Assembly (NCBI GenBank): GCA_036655915.1
Contig: JAVVPE010000009.1
Location: 1-41,389, forward strand
Reading direction: 5' to 3'
Length of the DNA: 41,389 bases
Source of the DNA: JAVWGW01 sp036655915
GTDB lineage: Bacteria > Actinomycetota > Coriobacteriia > Coriobacteriales > Eggerthellaceae
Made by a program: the position numbers and the translations under genes
In this document: one piece after another, positions 1 to 8,126 of the stretch
Layout of the letters: each line of letters begins with the position of its first letter
Numbering within the stretch: position 1 is the stretch's first letter
The notes under the pieces: generated by a model
Told to the model about the DNA's origin: nothing
What the model saw: the letters and a program-made list of their open reading frames with translations, nothing else
Database searches by the model: none

Positions 1-221
1 TCGTGAGCGCGGTGCACCCTCTTGGTTAGCGTCCCATTTTGGGAGGTATTTTTACTGCTTCACTATACAAGGAAATCAGCTTCGTCGCCACACAACCAAC
101 CAAGCACACACAACGAAAACCGCAACGCCCCCTACGTGCGCCCCTCACCGTCCAACCCCAAAAAATCACAGTACTTTTCGCAAAATAGCTGCGGCGCAGG
201 ACGGGGTTGGCAGGGGTTGCG
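1..221. other. Intergenic edge region, no gene supported
   Basis: I see no credible coding region here. The only structure of note is a short perfect hairpin at 32-44 (TCCCA, loop TTT, TGGGA) followed by a T-run at 49-53. That could be a weak terminator for a gene ending before the window on the plus strand. CCAACCCC at 152-159 and GGGGTTGG at 203-210 form an 8-bp inverted repeat with a 43-base spacer, too wide to interpret. Confidence 0.4.
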
Positions 222-1676
222 CTATTGTTCGCTATTTACCAAATCGATCAGTTCGTGGCGCACGTGGATGGCGAGTTTTTGGTAGATGCTTTTCACATGG
301 GATTTCACCGTGTTTTCGGAAACGAAAAGCTTTTCTGAAATGGTGGGCATCGTGTAGCCCTGGGCAAGCAGCTTAAATATCTCGGTTTCGCGCGGAGTGA
401 AACGGTGCGCCTGCGCCAATGCGTCGCAGCGTTCTTCCCGTTGCGTGCGCGGGGTTGTAGCAACTGCCACTGGGGTATCTGCTTCGGGAAACTCCTTGAG
501 CGTTTTATCCTTAAACAGCAACAGGGTAACCATGAACAGCAGATATACCGCCACCAAGGCCACGGTAGTCAGCACCAAATCGCCCTGGTGCAGGCTGCCG
601 GCACTTAAAAATCCCACCAAGGTGCCCGCGAGTTGCGCCACGTTGGTGCAAAAAAACGCCAGCGCGAACAACAGGGTTGAAGGAAGCTTAGTGTCGCGCG
701 CCATATCGGCGAGCATGCACCACAAAATGATGCCGGCAACCATAGAGCCCAACTGGGCAAACGAGTTGACGATGCCGCCTGCGGCATTCCATATAAGCGG
801 TAGCAGCAAAAACCCTGCGGCCGAAAGCGGCAGCGCAATCGCGTACATACGCCCCACGTTGAGCGGCTTTTTCACAAAAATGGCCGGCAGCAGCAGGAAC
901 AAAACAACAACGGCGCTGGTGATAAGCGATGTTTGCTGAAATGAGGTAAGGTCAATTTCTTGTTGCCCCGAAATCTGCAACATCAGCCCACCCATGAAGC
1001 ACAGAATTGCCGTGCCCAAAACGGGATGCCACAAGCGCCTGATTGCGCCTTTCATGACTGGACGCGAATATTCCCATTCACGCAAGGCGGCGCGACCGTC
1101 AAGCAGCTGTTTCACAAAAACGACCGAAGCGATAAACAAAACTGCCGCTATGGGCAGCGCCAAAAAACCGGGAAGCAGCGTGACCAAAAAGTAAATGGCT
1201 AGGCTTAGGGCGTTGCATAACACCACGTAAAGATAGACCTTGCGCAGCGAAAGTGTGGAAGAAAACTGCGCCCACAAAAGCGTTATCAGCGCGTCGCCCG
1301 CACCCAGGCAAATGCCGCCCAACACCAACCAAGGCATTATCTGGTCAGAGGGAATATGCGGCGCAAACTGAAACACCATGCCGGCCACAAGAAAACCGAT
1401 AAGCGCCATCGCCGCCGAAAACAGGGTGACCACCGCCGTGGAGGGCATCTTAATAAAGCGCACGCATACGCCCAGCAGGCCATAGACCACAACGCGCGCC
1501 GACATGGTTGCCATCAGGAAAACCACGTCGAGCGTATGCCCCAAAGGCCCCATCGAGGCAAGCACCGTATTGGAATGAAACGCCATATAAATGAACACCA
1601 GATACAGCGCATAACCGCTCAGCAATAGCGCCTGACGCGGCCGCACGCTTTTCAGTATGTCTACAACAGCCACCAT
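222..1676 (-). CDS. Membrane-anchored LuxR-family transcriptional regulator (MFS-like sensor domain plus HTH)
   Basis: The protein has 484 residues. The first ~400 are strongly hydrophobic and look like about 12 transmembrane helices in an MFS-like arrangement. The last ~65 residues are a canonical LuxR/NarL helix-turn-helix (FTPRETEIFKLLAQG, then SENTVKSHVKSIYQKL). No receiver domain is present, so this is a one-component regulator expected to sense a small molecule at or through the membrane. The ATG at 1676 is preferred over the upstream in-frame start at 1808 because it is preceded by a strong GGAGGAGGG ribosome site; the extension is Arg-rich and unlike the family. It is divergent from the flavoprotein gene at 1952, which it probably controls; this pairing is common in Eggerthellaceae. 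Ligand unknown. Confidence 0.88.
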   Translation of the reverse strand: MVAVVDILKSVRPRQALLLSGYALYLVFIYMAFHSNTVLASMGPLGHTLDVVFLMATMSARVVVYGLLGVCVRFIKMPSTAVVTLFSAAMALIGFLVAGMVFQFAPHIPSDQIMPWLVLGGICLGAGDALITLLWAQFSSTLSLRKVYLYVVLCNALSLAIYFLVTLLPGFLALPIAAVLFIASVVFVKQLLDGRAALREWEYSRPVMKGAIRRLWHPVLGTAILCFMGGLMLQISGQQEIDLTSFQQTSLITSAVVVLFLLLPAIFVKKPLNVGRMYAIALPLSAAGFLLLPLIWNAAGGIVNSFAQLGSMVAGIILWCMLADMARDTKLPSTLLFALAFFCTNVAQLAGTLVGFLSAGSLHQGDLVLTTVALVAVYLLFMVTLLLFKDKTLKEFPEADTPVAVATTPRTQREERCDALAQAHRFTPRETEIFKLLAQGYTMPTISEKLFVSENTVKSHVKSIYQKLAIHVRHELIDLVNSEQ

Positions 1677-1697
1677 ATTCGCCCTCCTCCTTCGCCT

Positions 1698-1703
1698 AGT
1701 ATA
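1698..1703 (-). promoter_or_regulatory. Candidate -10 box for the LuxR gene
   Basis: On the minus strand this reads TATACT, 5 of 6 matches to TATAAT, placed 21 bases upstream of the ATG at 1676. No good -35 hexamer lies at 16-18 bases, as would be expected of an activator-dependent promoter. This is a motif match only. Confidence 0.35.
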
Positions 1704-1951
1704 TCCGTTTGGCCGGGTGCCTGCGCGAAAAACCGCTTTCAACGTGCTTATTTTCAGGAAAGAGAGCGAGAGGGATGCGCACTCAAAAAACCGCGTACCA
1801 TCTGCCAAAATGACGGCGTCTCACCCGAAGCAGGTGGGGCGCAAAACCGCTTGGTCGCCTCATTTCACCAGCAAACAGGTGATGATAGCTGCCCCTTATG
1901 TGCGTAGTGTCATGGTCGAAGGTTACAAAAAACACCAAGGAGGGAACTATC

Positions 1952-3733
1952 ATGAAAGAATCAAGATTAAGCCGCCGCGCATTTCTCGGGCTGGGAGCAA
2001 CGGCCGCCGTTGTCGCAGGAGCCGGTCTGGCCGGATGCGCGCCCCAAAGCAAGACTGATGCCAAGGGCGACGCTGCTGGCAAAAATGCCGCCGCAGGCAC
2101 CCCGCCAGCGGAATACACTCCGAACTTCATGACGGCACCGGCCGTGCCCGCCAACGTTAAAGAAACCAAGGAATGCGACGTGCTTGTCATCGGCCTTGGC
2201 CTTGCGGGCTGCGCTGCGGCGAAGGCTGCCGTTGAGGAAGGCGCAAAGGTTATCGGCGTTGACAAGGCCGTTCAGCTTTCCGCCGTATCCATGGCGGGCG
2301 ACTTCGGTGTGGTTGGGTCAAAAATACAAAAAGAGCTGGGCATCGAGTGGGCCGGCAAAGATGTCGTCATCAATCAGCTGATGAAGGATATGTGCTATCG
2401 CCCCACGCCCAACTTTTTGGCCTATTGGTACGATCATTCCGGCGAAGACTTCGATTGGCTGATTGAAGGTGCCGATTACGAAGTGTTGCCCACCACCGCC
2501 GCCAACCAGACAACCACCAAGCCCAACTATCTGCGCCCGAAGTGCTTCCCGCCGTTGGAAGGCTACGATTACAAGAGCGAGTATTACCCCTACTTCCACG
2601 GCACCTTGACCACGAACCCCAATATGCAGTGGGCGATGGATGCCGCTGCTGCCGCTGCCACAAAAGCGGGTGCGGAATTCATCTTCTCAACCTGGGGCGA
2701 ACAGCTTATCGCAAGCGATGGCAAAATCACGGGCGCTTACGTGCACGACAAGGACGGCAACTATACACAGATCAACGCCAAATCCGTTGTGCTGACCACG
2801 GGCGACTGGGGCAACAACCAGGATATGCGCGATTACTTCGTGCCCTGGGCAAACGAATTCCCCAGCTTCTATACCACCATGGATGCTGCGGGCAATGTGG
2901 GCAATACCGGCGAAGGCCACCTTATGGGCCTGTGGGCTGGCGCGCACATGGAACTTGGCCCCCACGCTCCGATGACCCACCACATGGGCGGTGCCTTGGG
3001 TGTCGATAGCTTCTTGCAGCTTAATATGGAAGGCCGCCGCTTCATGAACGAAGATATTCCTGGCCAAAACATCGCCGACCAGCTTTCCCGTCAGCCGCTT
3101 TCAAGCGACCCTGCCGTTGCCGAAAAGGGCACGAAATCCTGGCAGATATTCGACGCTGCCTGGCCGGAGCAGATTGCCAAAATGCCTGATGGCCATGGAT
3201 ACGTGAACCACTTCATCCCCGATGATCAAGTGGACCAGTACAAAACGGTGCTTGCGGGCTTCGGCCTGGGCTACACCACCAAAAAGATGGTGGAAGGGGC
3301 CGAAGGCATCGTGGTTGCCAACACCATCGATGAACTGGCTCAGAAAATCGGGCTGCCCGCCGACAAGGTGAAGGCATCCATCGACCACTACAACGAACTG
3401 TGCGCCAAGGGCCACGATGATGATTTTGGCAAAGATGCCCGCCGCCTTTTCCCCGTGGCAACCGCGCCGTTTTATGCCTGTGAATTTGCCGGTGCCGGCA
3501 TGTTGGTGCTGATGGGCGGCCTGGAAGTCAACAAGGCCTTGCAGCCGCTTGATAAAGCGGGCAAGCCCATCGAAGGCCTGTTTGTTGGTGGCAATGTGCA
3601 GGGCGGCCGCTACCTGGTGGAATACCCCGTTACCGTTGCCGGCATATCGCTGGGCACCGCTATGACCTTCGGGCGCCTTGCGGGCAAGAATGCCGCTGGC
3701 AAAACGTTAATCGAAGCGACAACGATAGCCTAA
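1952..3733 (+). CDS. Tat-exported FAD-dependent reductase (fumarate reductase/succinate dehydrogenase flavoprotein family)
   Basis: The protein has 593 residues. The N-terminus carries a twin-arginine signal (SRRAFLG), a hydrophobic stretch and a lipobox-like LAGC with Cys29, so export and possible lipid anchoring are expected. A dinucleotide-binding motif GLGLAG follows ECDVLVI near residue 75, and the C-terminal FAD_binding_2 pattern (EYPVTVAGISLGTAMTFGRLAGKNA) is clear. There is no FMN-binding or haem domain, so electrons must come from a separate partner not visible here. The AVRGEGA-like context of the proton-donor Arg in fumarate reductases is not evident; the equivalent stretch reads HHMGGALGVDSFLQLNMEGR, so the substrate is probably not fumarate. 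The ATG at 1952 is chosen because it follows AAGGAGGG and starts the Tat signal. Substrate unknown. Confidence 0.85.
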   Translation: MKESRLSRRAFLGLGATAAVVAGAGLAGCAPQSKTDAKGDAAGKNAAAGTPPAEYTPNFMTAPAVPANVKETKECDVLVIGLGLAGCAAAKAAVEEGAKVIGVDKAVQLSAVSMAGDFGVVGSKIQKELGIEWAGKDVVINQLMKDMCYRPTPNFLAYWYDHSGEDFDWLIEGADYEVLPTTAANQTTTKPNYLRPKCFPPLEGYDYKSEYYPYFHGTLTTNPNMQWAMDAAAAAATKAGAEFIFSTWGEQLIASDGKITGAYVHDKDGNYTQINAKSVVLTTGDWGNNQDMRDYFVPWANEFPSFYTTMDAAGNVGNTGEGHLMGLWAGAHMELGPHAPMTHHMGGALGVDSFLQLNMEGRRFMNEDIPGQNIADQLSRQPLSSDPAVAEKGTKSWQIFDAAWPEQIAKMPDGHGYVNHFIPDDQVDQYKTVLAGFGLGYTTKKMVEGAEGIVVANTIDELAQKIGLPADKVKASIDHYNELCAKGHDDDFGKDARRLFPVATAPFYACEFAGAGMLVLMGGLEVNKALQPLDKAGKPIEGLFVGGNVQGGRYLVEYPVTVAGISLGTAMTFGRLAGKNAAGKTLIEATTIA

Positions 3734-3790
3734 AGCACCCCCCTACGTTCCCTGGGTTTGGAAGCAATTCGTAAACCCTCCCCTCCCTCA

Positions 3791-3818
3791 AAAGGCCGCC
3801 CTCATTTGGGCGGCCTTT
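3791..3818. terminator. Bidirectional intrinsic terminator
   Basis: AAAGGCCGCCC and GGGCGGCCTTT-type arms form an 11-bp perfect stem (3791-3801 with 3808-3818) and a six-base loop, with A/T runs at the ends of the arms. It lies between the convergent ends of the flavoprotein gene and mtnA and can serve both. Confidence 0.75.
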
Positions 3819-3824
3819 CCCCTA

Positions 3825-4877
3825 TTAAAGAGCAGCAAGTTCGCTTGGACGCAGTACGCCGCGTTCGGTGATGAAGGCGGTTATGAGGGCGGCGGGGGTT
3901 ACGTCGAAGGCGGGATTGTACACGGCAACGTGCAGCGCGTCGGCGTCGCAGACTTCGGAGGCCGCGCGGTGCTCGATGGGGATTTCCGCACCACGTGCAA
4001 GCGCGTGGTCGATGGTGGAAAACGGCGCTGCCACGTAAAAGGGAAGGTGGTGATAGGCGGCCGCAATCGCTAAGGGGTAGGTGCCTATCTTGTTGGCGGT
4101 ATCCCCGTTGGTGCAAATACGGTCGGCACCGACGATGACGACATCGATTTTTCCCGCGGCCATAAGACTTGCCGCCATGCTGTCACACTGCAGCGTGCAG
4201 GGCACGCCCGCCTGCGTCAGTTCCCACATGGTCAGGCGCGCACCCTGGTTGACGGGGCGGGTTTCATCGGCGTACACACGCTCAATTTTCCCCTGTTCGT
4301 GGGCGGCATACACCACCCCCAAAGCCGTGCCGTAATACACCGTTGCCAACGATCCGGCGTTGCAGTGCGTGAGCACGCGGCAGCCTGGGGCAAGCAGCTT
4401 GGCACCGTGTGCGCCTATGGCCCGGTTGGCGGCCTCATCTTCTTGCGCCATCTCGCACGCACGCGCAAGCAAAGAACGCTTGAGGGCAGCCACATCATCG
4501 GCCGCCTGCGCGCGGGCGCGGGCAAGCTGCATCACCTGCCCCACGCCCCACGAAAGGTTGACCGCCGTGGGGCGTGCAGCAGAAACCCGTGCGGCAAGCT
4601 GCGACAACGCAGCCATAAAAGCATCCACCGTCGTGTGCGTGCTTTCGTTTTCTGCCCACAAACACAGTGCCATAGCGCCGGCCACGCCCAAGGCCGGAGC
4701 ACCGCGCAGCGCCAGCACTTCGATGGCCTCTATCAAGGCATCCGCAGTGGAAATAGCGCACATCTTGCACGTTTGCGGCAAAAGCCGCTGATCGACGATG
4801 CGCACAAACGGGTGCGAGCCTGCGGGTGCCACCCACTCAATCGTGCGCGGAATGTTTTTGATTCCCCCAGGCGTCAT
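3825..4877 (-). CDS. mtnA: S-methyl-5-thioribose-1-phosphate isomerase (eIF-2B alpha/beta/delta-like fold)
   Basis: The protein has 350 residues, the usual length of the family. It isomerises 5-methylthioribose-1-phosphate to the ribulose-1-phosphate form in methionine salvage. Diagnostic features include the N-terminal RTIEW and RGAPALGVAGA phosphate-binding region, THCNAGSLAT with the catalytic Cys, ADETRPVNQGARLTMWEL, and GADRICTNGDTANKIGTY with the catalytic Asp. No other methionine-salvage gene is in the window, so it may act in a partial salvage or nucleoside-detoxification route (inference). Its ATG overlaps the stop of the upstream MBL gene by one base (TAATG) and has no good ribosome site, which suggests translational coupling. 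It is the last gene of the recJ-rsh-MBL-mtnA operon. Confidence 0.93.
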   Translation of the reverse strand: MTPGGIKNIPRTIEWVAPAGSHPFVRIVDQRLLPQTCKMCAISTADALIEAIEVLALRGAPALGVAGAMALCLWAENESTHTTVDAFMAALSQLAARVSAARPTAVNLSWGVGQVMQLARARAQAADDVAALKRSLLARACEMAQEDEAANRAIGAHGAKLLAPGCRVLTHCNAGSLATVYYGTALGVVYAAHEQGKIERVYADETRPVNQGARLTMWELTQAGVPCTLQCDSMAASLMAAGKIDVVIVGADRICTNGDTANKIGTYPLAIAAAYHHLPFYVAAPFSTIDHALARGAEIPIEHRAASEVCDADALHVAVYNPAFDVTPAALITAFITERGVLRPSELAAL

Positions 4878-5539
4878 TAGGCATAAAAAGCAAAGACACG
4901 TTTGCGTTCGGCGCCGATTGTGGTCAGGTCGTTGTGACCCGGCAACACGATGGTGGTATCGGGTAGCACGGCCAGACGCTTGAGCGATTTGCGCATGGCG
5001 GGCATGCTGCCGCCCTTAAAATCGGTGCGCCCGATGCTGCCGCAAAACAGTGTATCGCCCGCAATAAGCAAGGGCGCGTTCCGTTTGTTGGTGCCAAAAC
5101 GCGGATCGATAAACAGGCATATGCCGCCTTCGGTGTGCCCCGGCGTCGCAATCACCTTCCAGGGCATGTTGCCAATTTTCACGATGTCGCCATCGGATAC
5201 CCGCTGGTCAACCTTGCACGGCGGGGCGACCGGGTAAGAACCTTCGCGCGTGGGTTTTTCGATTTCGCCCGCATCATCCTTTGAAGCAATAACGGTGGCA
5301 CCCGTCGCCTTCTTCAGGGCAGCAGCAACATCAACATGATCGTGGTGGCGATGTGTCAGCACGATAGCCGCAAGCTTGCGACCTGCCAAGGCCTCCAAAA
5401 TCGCGTTAAGATTGCTTGACGGATCAACCACAAACGTAGCCGCGTCGTCGGAAATAATAAAGGTATTGTTGTCGATGGGTCCCAGGGTAAGAACTTCAAC
5501 CGGCACACATCCCTTGTCAAGTTTATGAACCAAAGCCAT
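4877..5539 (-). CDS. Metallo-beta-lactamase-fold hydrolase (glyoxalase II-like)
   Basis: The protein has 220 residues and no signal peptide, so it is cytoplasmic. The metal ligands are all visible: THRHHDHVD (the HxHxDH motif), the His of ATPGHTEGG, the Asp of IAGDTLFCGSIGRTDF and the His of LPGHND near the C-terminus. This fits the glyoxalase II/YcbL-like branch that hydrolyses thioesters, but the substrate cannot be read from sequence. ATG 5539 is preferred to the TTG five codons upstream because AGGAAG precedes it at good spacing. It follows rsh by 43 bases and overlaps mtnA by one base. An MBL-fold gene next to relA is a familiar actinobacterial arrangement. Confidence 0.85.
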   Translation of the reverse strand: MALVHKLDKGCVPVEVLTLGPIDNNTFIISDDAATFVVDPSSNLNAILEALAGRKLAAIVLTHRHHDHVDVAAALKKATGATVIASKDDAGEIEKPTREGSYPVAPPCKVDQRVSDGDIVKIGNMPWKVIATPGHTEGGICLFIDPRFGTNKRNAPLLIAGDTLFCGSIGRTDFKGGSMPAMRKSLKRLAVLPDTTIVLPGHNDLTTIGAERKRVFAFYA

Positions 5540-5582
5540 GCTTCTTCCTTTCAATCAAACAATCGTTTTGCTAGTCAGTCCG

Positions 5583-8126
5583 TTACGACGACGCCTTCTT
5601 GCCCTTATACATGCCTTCACCTGGCATCATGCGGCGCGCTTCAAACACGCCTTCAATCGTGCGCACCTTCGTGGTAATTTTGTCGATGGCGGCAACATCG
5701 GAAACTTGGAACAAGAAGCGCATTTCCACCATGCCATCACGGTGCGACGCCGTCGAACACGAAAGCACATTGGCGCACATATCGGCAAGCGTTACCGTCA
5801 CATCGCGCAGCAGGTTCATGCGATCAAGCGCTTCGATGAACACTTCCACCTTATAAGACATTTCGCCGCTGGGCGCCGATTCCCACGAAACTTCGATGAT
5901 GCGTTCGGGATGTTCTAGCAGGCTTTGTGCGTTGGGGCAATCATCGCGATGCACCGAAACGCCGCGGCCGCGCGTCACAAAACCAACGATGGCATCGCCG
6001 GGCACCGGATTGCAGCAGCGCGAAAGGCGCACCAGCACATCTTCGACCCCCTTAACCACCACGCCGTTGGAATTATGCGCCTCGTGTTTTTTCGGGCGCT
6101 TGACGCTGGTGATCATGGGCGGCAATTTACCCGTCGACATCGAAGACATGCCCAAACCGGGCGTTTCCGCTTCTTCGGTGCCACGATCTACCAGTATCTT
6201 GAGCAGGCGGTTTGATACGTGCGTGGCGCTTTCTTTGTTCGTGCCGATGTTAACCAGCATGTCTTCGGCATCGTTGAAGCCCAAGTGCTCGGACACCGTT
6301 TTGATAGCGCGCATACTTTGGGCGCTGGAAAGGCCGATGCCATGCTTACGCATTTCGCGCGAAAGCTTATCGCGGCCCATTTGCAAATCGTCGCTGCGGC
6401 TGACCTTGGAAAAGTACGAGCGCACCTTGCTGCGCGCCGAAGGCGTTTTTACCAGGTTTAGCCAATCGCGCGAAGGAGTGGCGCTTTTCTGCGTTAACAC
6501 ATCAACGCGGTCGCCCATCTGCAGCTGGTAACTAAGCGGCACAATGGACCCGTTCACCTTGGCGCCCACGCAATGGTTGCCCACTTCGGTATGGATGGCG
6601 TAGGCGAAATCGATGGGGGTTGACCCCGTGCGCAAGCTTATGACCTCGCCTTTTGGCGTGAAAACAAACACTTCCGTGGGCGCCAGATCCACCTTGAGCG
6701 ATTTGAGGAATTCGCGCGAATCGCGGGTTTCATCCTGCCAATCCACCATTTGACGCAGCCAGGCAAGTTGCTGGTCGAGGTTTTCATCAACCCGCGAACC
6801 TTTTTCCTTGTAACGCCAATGCGCCGCCACGCCGTATTCGCTCATGCGATGCATTTCTTCGGTGCGAATCTGCACTTCAAGCGGCCGGCCAGCCGGACCG
6901 ATCACCGTGGTGTGCAAACTTTGGTACATATTGAATTTCGGCATGGCAATGTAGTCTTTGAAGCGGCCAGGCATCGGATGCCACAGGCTGTGCACCGCGC
7001 CCAACGCCGAATAGCAATCCTTGACCGATTTCACGATAATACGCACGGCGATCAGGTCGTATATCTCGGAAAACCCTTTGCCCTTCTGCGTCATTTTTTG
7101 GTAAATGGAATACAGGTGCTTCGGGCGCCCCATAATCTGGGATGTGACAGCGACCTTGGCCGTTTCTTCATGCAAGATGTCGATAATCTGTGCCAGATAC
7201 TCTTCGCGTTCCTCGCGGCTTTCAGCCACCATGCGCGAAACCTGCTTAAACTTATTGGGCTCCAGGTAGTAAAACGCCAAATCTTCCAGTTCCCACTTGA
7301 TGGAACTGATGCCCAGGCGGTGCGCGATGGGCGCATAAATTTCCAGCGTTTCGCGGCTTTTGAAAATGCGGCGATCTTCCTTGAGCGCGCCCAAGGTGCG
7401 CATGTTGTGCAGGCGGTCGGCCAGCTTGATAACGATGACGCGAATATCCTTGCTCATGGCCACAAACATCTTGCGAATCGTTTGCGCCTGTTCATCGGAG
7501 AGGCTTTCAACTTCGATGCGCGTAATTTTTGTAACGCCATCGACCAGCTGCGCGATTGCAGGGCTAAAATCTTGCGCCACTTTTTCAAGCGTGACCGAAG
7601 AATCTTCCACCGTATCGTGCAAAAGCGCCGCGCACAGCGTTTCGCTATCCATGCGCAAATCGGATAAAATCAGCGCCACTTCCACGGGGTGCGCTATGAA
7701 AGGCTCGCCACTTTTGCGACATTGCCCCTGGTGAGCATCGCGCGCAAAGGTAAATGCCTTTTCAAGCAGATTCTCGCTTTCTTCCCCCAAGTAGGCGCCT
7801 GTGATGCGCTGCAGTTCAGTAAAACGCTGTTCGGGGGTTTCATCGCCAATGCTGCGGGGAAGATCGCTTTTGGCACCCGACGCAAAATTGACGGCAACGG
7901 AGTGAGGCCGACCCATCAATTCTTCGGATTCCTCCGCCTCTTTTTTTGCGGAAAATGCCTCAGCGGGCTCCCCCAACAAAACATCATCCGGGGGCAGTGC
8001 CGTTTCGGCTTGGGGCGACGCGGATTTATCCGTTTTGTGGTGGTCGGAGGCGGCCTTCGGCGCTACCGCATCTTGCAGCGCTGCCTTTGCCGCCTTCTTT
8101 GCTTTCGCATGTTTTCCTTTGCTCAT
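5583..8126 (-). CDS. relA: Bifunctional (p)ppGpp synthetase/hydrolase (RSH)
   Basis: The protein has 847 residues. A low-complexity Lys/Ala-rich extension of ~80 residues precedes the standard RSH domains. The hydrolase HD domain keeps ALLHDTVED and RLHNMRTL. The synthetase domain has YSIYQKM, GRFKDYIAMPK and YQSLHTTV; the RFKD charge pattern is the type known from bifunctional enzymes. A TGS domain (VFVFTPKGEVISL), a CC/zinc-finger-like region (RCCNPVPGDAIVGFVTRGRG) and a C-terminal ACT domain follow. Both catalytic halves look intact, so it should make and degrade the alarmone. The start codon overlaps the stop of recJ (ATGA) and follows a GGGGG-type ribosome site. It could equally be named rsh or spoT. 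The N-terminal extension is unusual and its role is unknown. Confidence 0.95.
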   Translation of the reverse strand: MSKGKHAKAKKAAKAALQDAVAPKAASDHHKTDKSASPQAETALPPDDVLLGEPAEAFSAKKEAEESEELMGRPHSVAVNFASGAKSDLPRSIGDETPEQRFTELQRITGAYLGEESENLLEKAFTFARDAHQGQCRKSGEPFIAHPVEVALILSDLRMDSETLCAALLHDTVEDSSVTLEKVAQDFSPAIAQLVDGVTKITRIEVESLSDEQAQTIRKMFVAMSKDIRVIVIKLADRLHNMRTLGALKEDRRIFKSRETLEIYAPIAHRLGISSIKWELEDLAFYYLEPNKFKQVSRMVAESREEREEYLAQIIDILHEETAKVAVTSQIMGRPKHLYSIYQKMTQKGKGFSEIYDLIAVRIIVKSVKDCYSALGAVHSLWHPMPGRFKDYIAMPKFNMYQSLHTTVIGPAGRPLEVQIRTEEMHRMSEYGVAAHWRYKEKGSRVDENLDQQLAWLRQMVDWQDETRDSREFLKSLKVDLAPTEVFVFTPKGEVISLRTGSTPIDFAYAIHTEVGNHCVGAKVNGSIVPLSYQLQMGDRVDVLTQKSATPSRDWLNLVKTPSARSKVRSYFSKVSRSDDLQMGRDKLSREMRKHGIGLSSAQSMRAIKTVSEHLGFNDAEDMLVNIGTNKESATHVSNRLLKILVDRGTEEAETPGLGMSSMSTGKLPPMITSVKRPKKHEAHNSNGVVVKGVEDVLVRLSRCCNPVPGDAIVGFVTRGRGVSVHRDDCPNAQSLLEHPERIIEVSWESAPSGEMSYKVEVFIEALDRMNLLRDVTVTLADMCANVLSCSTASHRDGMVEMRFLFQVSDVAAIDKITTKVRTIEGVFEARRMMPGEGMYKGKKASS

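Noticed and set aside
152..210. CCAACCCC/GGGGTTGG inverted repeat as terminator of the first LuxR gene
   Set aside because: The 43-base spacer and the placement of the T-run inside the loop do not fit an intrinsic terminator.
22..285. 87-residue open frame on the plus strand at the window start
   Set aside because: No ribosome site, low-complexity composition, no recognisable motif, and it overlaps the 3' end of the LuxR gene.
6750..7667. 305-residue plus-strand open frame
   Set aside because: Antisense to the RSH synthetase and hydrolase domains, with no domain of its own.
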